Below are positions 1-7,106 of a DNA stretch of 64,000 nucleotides, piece by piece (position 1 is the first letter of the stretch; the number at the start of each line of letters is the position of its first letter). The notes under the pieces are model-generated. The model was not told where the DNA came from and ran no database searches. It was given only the letters and a program-made list of their open reading frames with translations. Origin of the DNA: Taudactylus pleione (taxonomy: Eukaryota > Chordata > Amphibia > Anura > Myobatrachidae); contig JAUIMM010000702.1 in NCBI GenBank assembly GCA_031769625.1, positions 4,262,501-4,326,500 on the forward strand, given 5' to 3'. The position numbers were made by a program, and so were the translations under genes.

Positions 1-235
1 AGACTGGTAGGCAGACACTAGTTCTTTGGCCCTTATAACTTGTTTTTCGCTGTGTTGCTAGTTATCATGTCTTGCTTTCTGTGTGTTGCTAGTTGTGTGA
101 GCATTTGGTAGGGGATATAGACTGTAAGCTCCACTGGGGCAAGGACTGAAATGAATGGCCAAATATTTTTTGTAAAGCGCTGCAGAATGTATGTGCGCTA
201 TATAACAAGCTGGTAATAAATAATAATAAATAATT
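1..235 (+). repeat. E block, first copy
   Basis: Opens each unit. It carries AGACACTAGTT at 15-25, then about 85 bp containing two direct copies of TGTGTTGCTAGTT (51-63 and 82-94), then a SINE-like tail (112-233) running into the left end of P1. The same AGACACTAGTT sits directly next to the P2 left end (around 1612-1622), without the intervening 210 bp. That makes E look like an insertion between ACACTAGTT and the left end of P, which would explain the difference between P1 and P2 contexts. The same block heads all 19 units. Confidence 0.75.
112..233 (+). mobile_element. SINE-like 3' segment with TAA-rich tail
   Basis: Seen: GACTGTAAGCTCC, then GGGGCAAGGACTGAA, then GTAAAGCGCTGCAGAATGTATG, split here as a GTAAAGCGCTGCAG box and a GCGCTATATAA box, ending in TAATAAATAATAATAAATAA. 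From memory this order of boxes matches the 3' portion of interspersed repeats that are abundant in frog genomes. I cannot name the exact family without a repeat library. No 5' tRNA-derived promoter boxes are recognised, so this would be a truncated or composite copy. The tail contains AATAAA hexamers that could act as polyadenylation signals. One copy occurs at the same offset in each unit. Confidence 0.6.
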
Positions 236-757
236 AGATACCGATGCGTCCACATACATCAATCCTCCATGTGCTTTGAGATGTGTTACAAATAATGGGT
301 GAGTACAATGTGACTCTGTAGCACAGAGCATCTTTCCAGGTGACCTTTTCCATTAATATGTGTCTGATTTGCAAAGCGATGCGAATTTAATGCAAAAGCA
401 GCTTCCACTGATTAAAATGATATACGGCATGCCTACTGTATAATCTGTGTGTGACTGAGCTGTATCTGCATGCAATATGCAATTTTACAGTGTCACAGCC
501 ACTGACACTGTAATGTAGCATTTTGCATGCAGATATATCCACAGTCACACACAGAACATAGGCATGCCACAGATCATTTTAATCAGCATAAGCTGCTAGT
601 CCATTCTATTTTGCATCGCTTTGCAATTAAGACAGATTTTAAGGGGAAAAGTTACACGAAAAGACGCTCACTTCTATTGTGTTGTGCCACAGTATAACAC
701 TACTAGAAGGACTGTTTAAAGCGAGAGGATACTAGGTGTACTTGAACACATCTGTTG
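236..757. repeat. P1 fold-back (palindromic) element, first copy
   Basis: A long inverted repeat of about 520 bp. The centre is a perfect 11 bp stem, TTACAGTGTCA (485-495) with TGACACTGTAA (503-513), around the 7 nt loop CAGCCAC. Pairing continues outward with few mismatches through TATCTGCATGCAA / GCATTTTGCATGCAGATA, GGCATGCCTA / TAGGCATGCC, ATTAAAATGAT / ATCATTTTAAT and TTTGCAAAGCGATG / CATCGCTTTGCAA. The outer parts are more diverged and end near GATGCGTCCACATAC on the left and GAACACATCTGTT on the right. No transposase frame is present. It resembles a fold-back or MITE-type element, but target-site duplications are not evident. Confidence 0.85.
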
Positions 758-812
758 GTTGCCTATATATATATAAATAGATAGATAGATAGAGAGATGG
801 ATCAGTACCAAT
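758..812 (+). repeat. AT dinucleotide run and short GATA tract after P1
   Basis: A (TA)n run followed by ATAAATAGATAGATAGATAG. Its length differs between copies; the GATA part is longest among those read at 15359-15396. The run contains TATATAAATA (770-779), a good match to a TATA box, but it is probably just microsatellite sequence. Confidence 0.8.
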
Positions 813-900
813 TCGTGCCACGGTATAACTTATCTACAAGGGCTGTTTAATGCGCAGTGAGGCTAGGTGTATGTGAACACATCTGTAGATCGTCCATATA
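813..900 (+). repeat. R: solo right end of the P element
   Basis: The segment matches the right terminal part of P2: GCCACGGTATAAC against TTCCATGGTATAAC, AAGGGCTGTTTAA, then CTAGGTGTATGTGAACACATCTGTAGAT. It is a right-end fragment of P with no matching left arm, followed directly by GATA-rich sequence as full P copies are. Each X module has one R about 150 bp upstream of X, 33 in total, plus a cut-off copy at the window end. Confidence 0.8.
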
Positions 901-1045
901 CTGTATAGATAGATATAGACATAGATAGAAGGATAGATATAGTTCAAATTCACCCTGCCAACAATGACAGACCCAACTGAGACATATTTGCATGTATAGT
1001 GTATAGCAAGAACTTGTTATCGCGCCTCTCAATCTTTTTTTCCAG
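901..1045 (+). other. Region upstream of X: GATA variant, octamer, polypyrimidine tract
   Basis: Begins with degenerate GATA sequence (ATAGATAGATATAGACATAG), then about 90 bp of non-repetitive sequence. It contains a perfect POU octamer in reverse form and ends in a pyrimidine tract (TCTTTTTTTCCAG) that forms a strong splice-acceptor-like signal at 1044-1045. In most G22/M26 copies the tract reads ATATTTTTTTCCAG. Confidence 0.6.
986..993 (-). promoter_or_regulatory. POU octamer motif (ATTTGCAT)
   Basis: ATTTGCAT is the exact reverse complement of the canonical octamer ATGCAAAT bound by Oct-1/POU factors. It sits 52 bp upstream of the X acceptor and is unchanged in every module I read. Near-octamers (TTTTGCATGC) also occur in both arms of P. 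Binding is inferred only. Confidence 0.35.
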
Positions 1046-1188
1046 GTGGGCCTTTTCCATGAATCGAAATGTGAGGTCAGCATCTAAGCAAACTACATCG
1101 CTGGACTTTTGTGAGGTCTCCTTGAATCCAGACTTCTACTCATGGCAACGATCAAAGAGGAACCAACGGAAGACGAGACCCAGAACAG
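1046..1188 (+). other. X: 143 bp exon-like segment, copy 1 (reference)
   Basis: Bounded by TCTTTTTTTCCAG on the left and by CAG|GTAATT on the right, which matches the donor consensus except at +5. Two frames matter. Frame A is open across all 47 codons (starting WAFSMNRNVRS, ending QRKTRPRT); the upstream open frame begins at 999 and stops just after the donor. Frame B starts at ATG 1142 (G at +4) and reads MATIKEEPTEDETQN before the donor splits the next codon. IKEE fits the SUMO-attachment consensus. The pattern M-A-x-I-K-E-E-x-x-E-D resembles the acidic N-terminal exon of multicopy fish and frog C2H2 zinc-finger proteins (from memory). The length of 143 is not a multiple of three, so consecutive X copies could not be spliced together in frame. 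Haplotype R7 C22 L26 T43 (frame A residue numbers). Confidence 0.5.
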
Positions 1189-1566
1189 GTAATTAATGTT
1201 TATTAATTACCGGTAATTCTCAGGCTAGACTAGTTCTAGTCCTGCAGAGGCACGATGATATGTTCTTGCTATATATTGATACTTCTAAAAATGTCTATTT
1301 GCTATGGACTCTTCTACTTATGCGACACTGTGATTTGGTAGTGTCAGATATACAGTAATTCTGTTTATCTCAGGGTACAGTATATCTCAGCTCTTCACTC
1401 TCCCTGTTTTACTCCATAAATCACGCTTTTTAGTCAAAATCCCCAACAGCATTACACTCACCTTTCCCAACCAAAAATCTTGAGGGTGGTTTTTCAAACA
1501 CCTGGGCTTAATGTTGGGAAAATTTGAATCTTTTCATTAGAAGATTTGCCTCTGATGTCTAATATT
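1189..1566 (+). other. S: spacer downstream of X
   Basis: About 380 bp with no gene that I can recognise. It starts with the donor-like GTAATT and a small AT-rich dyad (TTAATTACCGGTAATT in most copies). On the minus strand it has a consensus-like donor AAAG|GTGAGT (1456-1465). Copies differ by a handful of substitutions and one short indel, for example CCTGTTTTACTCC against CCTGTTCACTCC. This is the least repetitive part of the module. Confidence 0.6.
1456..1465 (-). other. Minus-strand splice-donor-like motif in S
   Basis: Read on the minus strand this is AAAG|GTGAGT, a near-ideal 5' splice site. A possible acceptor CCCAG lies about 40 nt upstream (1502-1506). A 9-base match can occur by chance, and nothing else supports antisense splicing. 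Confidence 0.15.
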
Positions 1567-1621
1567 TAAAGATAGATTATAGATAGATAGGTAGCTCAAT
1601 CATTGATAAATAGACACTAGT
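1567..1621 (+). repeat. Short GATA tract and ACACTAGTT junction before P2
   Basis: AAAGATAGATTATAGATAGATAGG, then an AGCTCAATCATTGATAAATAG segment and AGACACTAGTT next to the left end of P2. This is the site without the E insertion. Confidence 0.7.
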
Positions 1622-2142
1622 TAGATACAGATGTGTCTGCATACATCTATCCTCCATGCGCTATAAGACGTGTTACAAATAATGTGTTAGCGCCATGTGA
1701 CTTGGCTTTACAGAGCATCTTTCCAAGCGACTTTTGCCCTTAAAATTTGTCTTTATTTGCAAAGTGATGTGAATAGGACGCAAAAGCAGCTTATACTGAT
1801 TAAAATGATATTCGGCATGCCTATATTCTGTGTGTGACTGCTGCTGTATCTGCATGCAAAATGCAACTTTACAGTGTCACAGCCACTGACACTGTAATGT
1901 ATCATTTTGCATGCAGATATATCCGCAGTCGCACACAGAACATAGGCATGCCACATATCATTTTAATCAGCATAAGCTCCTTGTCCATCATATTTTGCAT
2001 CTCTTTGCAAAGAAGACACATTTTAAGGGGAAAAGTTACACGAAAAGACACTCAGTTCTATTGTGTTGTTCCATGGTATAACACTTCCAGAAGGGCTGTT
2101 TAACGCACAGGGAGACTAGGTGTATGTGAACACATCTGTAGA
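1622..2142. repeat. P2 fold-back (palindromic) element, first copy
   Basis: Second P type, with the same architecture and central hairpin as P1 (stem 1869-1879 and 1887-1897). The termini are clearer here: TACAGATGTGT on the left and its inverted copy ACACATCTGTA on the right. Arms pair through CTCCATGCGC / GCGCAC..GGAG, TTAAAATGTGTCTT / AAGACACATTTTAA, TTTGCAAAG, GGCATGCCTAT / ATAGGCATGCC and TCTGCATGCAAAATG / CATTTTGCATGCAGA. It differs from P1 at diagnostic sites, for example CACATATCATTTT against CACAGATCATTTT in the right arm, and TCCTTGTCCATCATAT against TGCTAGTCCATTCTAT. Confidence 0.85.
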
Positions 2143-2358
2143 TTGCCCATTTATAGATAGATATAAAGATAGATAGATAGATAGATAGATAAAGAGATAG
2201 ATAGTTAGATAGAGAGATAGATATAGAGATAGATAGATAGATAGATTGATTGATTGATAGATATAGAGATAGATAGATAAAGAGATAGATAGATAGAGCG
2301 AGAGATAGATAGATAGATAGATATAAAGATAGATAGATTGATAGATATAGAGATAGAT
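2143..2358 (+). repeat. Long GATA microsatellite tract, first copy
   Basis: About 215 bp of GATA with a fixed order of interruptions: ATATAAAG, AAAGAG, AGTTAG, AGAGAGATAG, GATTGATTGATTGATAG, GAGCGAGAG and GATTGATAG. The same order recurs in each unit, so the tracts are homologous copies that gained or lost whole GATA steps. GATA-rich (Bkm-type) repeats are known from vertebrate sex chromosomes and heterochromatin. Confidence 0.9.
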
Positions 2359-3407
2359 AGACTGGTAGGCAGACACTAGTTCTTTGGCCCTTATAACTTG
2401 TTTTTCGCTGTGTTGCTAGTTATCATGTCTTGCTTTCTGTGTGTTGCTAGTTGTGTGAGCATTTGGTAGGGGATATAGACTGTAAGCTCCACTGGGGCAA
2501 GGACTGAAATGAATGGCCAAATATTTTTTGTAAAGCGCTGCAGAATGTATGTGCGCTATATAACAAGCTGGTAATAAATAATAATAAATAATTAGATACT
2601 GATGCGTCCACATACATCAATCCTCCATGTGCTTTGAGATGTGTTACAAATAATGGGTGAGTACAATGTGACTCTGTAGCACAGAACATCTTTCCAGGTG
2701 ACATTTTCCATTAATATGTGTCTGATTTGCAAAGCGATGCGAATTTAATGCAAAAGCAGCTTCCACTGATTAAAATGATATACGGCATGCCTACTGTATA
2801 ATCTGTATGCGACTGAGCTGTATCTGCATGCGATATGCAACTTTACAGTGTCACAGCCGCTGACATTGTAATGTAGCATTTTGCATGCAGATATATCTGC
2901 AGTCGCACACAGAACATAGGCATGCCACAGATCATTTTAATCAACATAAGCTGCTTGTCCATCATATTTTGCATCACTTTGCAATTAAGGCATATTTTAA
3001 GGGGAAAAGCTACACGAAAAGACGTATACTTCTATTGTGTTGTGCCACAGTATAACACTACTAGAAGGATAGTTTAACGCAAGAGGAGACTAGGTGTATG
3101 TGAACACATCTGTTAGTTGCCCATATATATATAAATAGATAGATAGATAGATAGAGAGATGGATCAGTACCAATTCGTGCCACGGTATAACTTATCTACA
3201 AGGGCTGTTTAATGCGCAGTGAGGCTAGGTTTATGTGAACACATCTGTAGATCGTCCATATACTGTATAGATAGATATAGACATAGATAGAAGGATAGAT
3301 ATAGTTCAAATTCACCCTGCCAACAATGACAGACCCAACTGAGACATATTTGCATGTATAGTGTATAGCAAGAACTTGTTATCGCGCCTCTCAATCTTTT
3401 TTTCCAG

Positions 3408-3550
3408 GTGGGCCTTTTCCATGAATCGAAATGTGAGGTCAGCATCTAAGCAAACTACATCGCTGGACTTTTGTGAGGTCTCCTTGAATCCAGACTTCTA
3501 CTCATGGCAACGATCAAAGAGGAACCAACGGAAGACGAGACCCAGAACAG
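3408..3550 (+). other. X exon-like segment, copy 2
   Basis: Haplotype R7 C22 L26 T43; start peptide MATIKEEPTEDE. Acceptor, ATG and donor intact (unit 2). Confidence 0.5.
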
Positions 3551-4504
3551 GTAATTAATGTTTATTAATTACCGGTAATTCTCAGGCTAGACTAGTTCTA
3601 GTCCTGCAGAGGCATGATGATATGTTCTTGCTATATATTGATACTTCTAAAAATGTCTATTTGCTATGGACTCTTCTACTTATGCGACACTGTGATTTGG
3701 TAGTGTCAGATATACAGTAATTCTGTTTATCTCAGGGTACAGTATATCTCAGCTCTTCACTCTCCCTGTTTTACTCCATAAATCACGCTTTTTAGTCAAA
3801 ATCCCCAACAGCATTACACTCACCTTTCCCAACCAAAAATCTTGAGGGTGGTTTTTCAAACACCTGGGCTTAATGTTGGGAAAATTTGAATCTTTTCATT
3901 AGAAGATTTGCCTCTGATGTCTAATATTTAAAGATAGATTATAGATAGATAGGTAGCTCAATCATTGATAAATAGACACTAGTTAGATACAGATGTGTCT
4001 GCATACATCTATCCTCCATGCGCTATAAGACGTGTTACAAATAATGTGTTAGCGCCATGTGACTTGGCTTTACAGAGCATCTTTCCAAGCGACTTTTGCC
4101 CTTAAAATGTGTCTTTATTTGCAAAGTGATGTGAATAGGACGCAAAAGCAGCTTATACTGATTAAAATGATATTCGGCATGCCTATATTCTGTGTGTGAC
4201 TGCTGCTGTATCTGCATGCAAAATGCAACTTTACAGTGTCACAGCCACTGACACTGTAACGTATCATTTTGCATGCAGATATATCCGCAGTCGCACACAG
4301 AACATAGGCATGCCACATATCATTTTAATCAGCATAAGCTCCTTGTCCATCATATTTTGCATCTCTTTGCAAAGAAGACACATTTTAAGGGGAAAAGTTA
4401 CACGAAAAGACACTCAGTTCTATTGTGTTGTTCCATGGTATAACACTTCCAGAAGGGCTGTTTAACGCACAGGGAGACTAGGTGTATGTGAACACATCTG
4501 TAGA

Positions 4505-4588
4505 TTGCCCATTTATAGATAGATATAAAGATAGATAGATAGATAGATAGATAAAGAGATAGATAGTTAGATAGAGAGATAGATATAG

Positions 4589-4632
<44 letters not shown>

Positions 4633-4744
4633 TGATTGATTGATAGATATAGAGATAGATAGATAAAGAGATAGATAGATAGAGCGAGAGATAGATAGAT
4701 AGATAGATATAAAGATAGATAGATTGATAGATATAGAGATAGAT
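4505..4744 (+). repeat. Expanded long GATA tract of unit 2
   Basis: Same order of interruptions as unit 1 with about seven extra GATA steps before the GATTGATTGAT motif. Confidence 0.85.
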
Positions 4745-7106
4745 AGACTGGTAGGCAGACACTAGTTCTTTGGCCCTTATAACTTGTTTTTCGCTGTGTT
4801 GCTAGTTATCATGTCTTGCTTTCTGTGTGTTGCTAGTTGTGTGAGCATTTGGTAGGGGATATAGACTGTAAGCTCCACTGGGGCAAGGACTGAAATGAAT
4901 GGCCAAATATTTTTTGTAAAGCGCTGCAGAATGTATGTGCGCTATATAACAAGCTGGTAATAAATAATAATAAATAATTAGATACTGATGCGTCCACATA
5001 CATCAATCCTCCATGTGCTTTGAGATGTGTTACAAATAATGGGTGAGTACAATGTGACTCTGTAGCACAGAACATCTTTCCAGGTGACATTTTCCATTAA
5101 TATGTGTCTGATTTGCAAAGCGATGCGAATTTAATGCAAAAGCAGCTTCCACTGATTAAAATGATATACGGCATGCCTACTGTATAATCTGTATGCGACT
5201 GAGCTGTATCTGCATGCGATATGCAACTTTACAGTGTCACAGCCGCTGACATTGTAATGTAGCATTTTGCATGCAGATATATCTGCAGTCGCACACAGAA
5301 CATAGGCATGCCACAGATCATTTTAATCAACATAAGCTGCTTGTCCATCATATTTTGCATCACTTTGCAATTAAGGCATATTTTAAGGGGAAAAGTTACA
5401 CGAAAAGACGTATACTTCTATTGTGTTGTGCCACAGTATAACACTACTAGAAGGATAGTTTAACGCAAGAGGAGACTAGGTGTATGTGAACACATCTGTT
5501 GGTTGCCCATATATATATAAATAGATAGATAGATAGAGAGATGGATCAGTACCAATTCGTGCCACGGTATAACTTATCTACAAGGGCTGTTTAATGTGCA
5601 GTGAGGCTAGGTTTATGTGAACACATCTGTAGATCGTCCATATACTGTATAGATAGATATAGACATAGATAGAAGGATAGATATAGTTCAAATTCACCCT
5701 GCCAACAATGACAGACCCAACTGAGACATATTTGCATGTATAGTGTATAGCAAGAACTTGTTATCGCGCCTCTCAATCTTTTTTTCCAGGTGGGCCTTTT
5801 CCATGAATCGAAATGTGAGGTCAGCATCTAAGCAAACTACATCGCTGGACTTTTGTGAGGTCTCCTTGAATCCAGACTTCTACTCATGGCAACGATCAAA
5901 GAGGAACCAACGGAAGACGAGACCCAGAACAGGTAATTAATGTTTATTAATTACCGGTAATTCTCAGGCTAGACTAGTTCTAGTCCTGCAGAGGCACGAT
6001 GGTATGTTCTTGCTATATATTGATACTTCTAAAAATGTCTATTTGCTATGGACTCTTCTACTTATGCGACACTGTGATTTGGTAGTGTCAGATATACAGT
6101 AATTCTGTTTATCTCAGGGTACAGTATATCTCAGCTCTTCACTCTCCCTGTTTTACTCCATAAATCATGCTTTTTAGTCAAAATCCCCAACAGCATTACA
6201 CTCACCTTTCCCAACCAAAAATCTTGAGGGTGGTTTTTCAAACACCTGGGCTTAATGTTGGGAAACTTTGAATCTTTTCATTAGAAGATTTGCCTCTGAT
6301 GTCTAATATTTAAAGATAGATTATAGATAGGTAGCTAAATCATTGATAAATAGACACTAGTTAGATACAGATGTGTCAGCATACATCTATCCTCCATGCG
6401 CTATAAGACATGTTACAAATAATGTGTTAGCGCCATGTGACTTGGCTTTACAGAGCATCTTTCCAAGCGACTTTTGCCCTTAAAATGTGTCTTTATTTGC
6501 AAAGTGATGTGAATAGGACGCAAAAGCAGCTTATACTGATTAAAATGATATTCGGCATGCCTATATTCTGTGTGTGACTGCTGCTGTATCTGCATGCAAA
6601 ATGCAACTTTACAGTGTCACAGCCACTGACACTGTAACGTATCATTTTGCATGCAGATATATCCGCAGTCGCACACAGAACATAGGCATGCCACATATCA
6701 TTTTAATCAGCATAAGCTCCTTGTCCATCATATTTTGCATCGCTTTGCAAAGAAGACACATTTTAAGGGGAAAAGTTACACGAAAAGACACTCAGTTCTA
6801 TTGTGTTGTTCCATGGTATAACACTTCCAGAAGGGCTGTTTAACGCACAGGGAGACTAGGTGTATGTGAACACATCTGTAGATTGCCCATTTATAGATAG
6901 ATATAAAGATAGATAGATAGATAGATAGATAAAGAGATAGATAGTTAGATAGAGAGATAGATATAGAGATAGATAGATAGATAGATTGATTGATTGATAG
7001 ATATAGAGATAGATAGATAAAGAGATAGATAGATAGAGCGAGAGATAGATAGATAGATAGATAGATAGATATAAAGATAGATAGATTGATAGATATAGAG
7101 ATAGAT
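4745..7106 (+). repeat. Unit 3 (2,362 bp, one X module)
   Basis: P1 centred near 5243, X at 5790, P2 centred at 6623. Closely similar to unit 2 in its E and P1 parts. Confidence 0.9.
5790..5932 (+). other. X exon-like segment, copy 3
   Basis: Haplotype R7 C22 L26 T43; MATIKEEPTEDE. Signals intact (unit 3). Confidence 0.5.

Larger units (their letters stand above)
1..2358 (+). repeat. Unit 1 (2,358 bp, one X module): E-P1-R-X-S-P2-GATA
   Basis: Reference unit for the part-by-part annotation below. P1 is centred at 499 and P2 at 1883; X lies at 1046-1188. It begins exactly at the E junction, with the GGTAGG form of the junction (ACTGGTAGG) and the ACTTGTTTTTCGC form of the E start, both limited to units 1-4. 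Confidence 0.9.
2359..4744 (+). repeat. Unit 2 (2,386 bp, one X module)
   Basis: P1 centred at 2857, X at 3408, P2 centred at 4245. It is 28 bp longer than unit 1, mainly from extra GATA steps around 4585-4630. The P1 centre has a mismatch in the inner stem (TGACATTGTAA), shared with unit 3. Confidence 0.9.

Noticed and set aside
58..331. Minus-strand frames of 65-85 codons over E and the left end of P1
   Set aside because: They lie in a SINE-like segment and its flank, overlap each other in different frames and match no family that I know.
770..779. TATA box (TATATAAATA) upstream of X
   Set aside because: It is the edge of a TA/GATA microsatellite of variable length. A TATA role cannot be supported without transcript-start data.
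847..1083. Minus-strand open frame of 78 codons with a QYMDDL motif like the reverse-transcriptase active site, present in all 33 modules
   Set aside because: The motif comes from reading the R end (CACATCTGTAGATCGTCCATATACTG) backwards. The rest of the frame is GATA-derived sequence and the complement of X, with none of the other reverse-transcriptase blocks and far too short. It is a coincidence copied by the array.
1834..2103. Plus- and minus-strand frames of 60-91 codons across P, repeated in every unit
   Set aside because: They overlap on both strands of a palindrome, lack any recognisable domain and change freely between P subtypes.
2116..2376. Minus-strand frames rich in [13 protein letters not shown]
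   Set aside because: These are translations of GATA repeats, which have no stop codons in some frames. No signal suggests expression.
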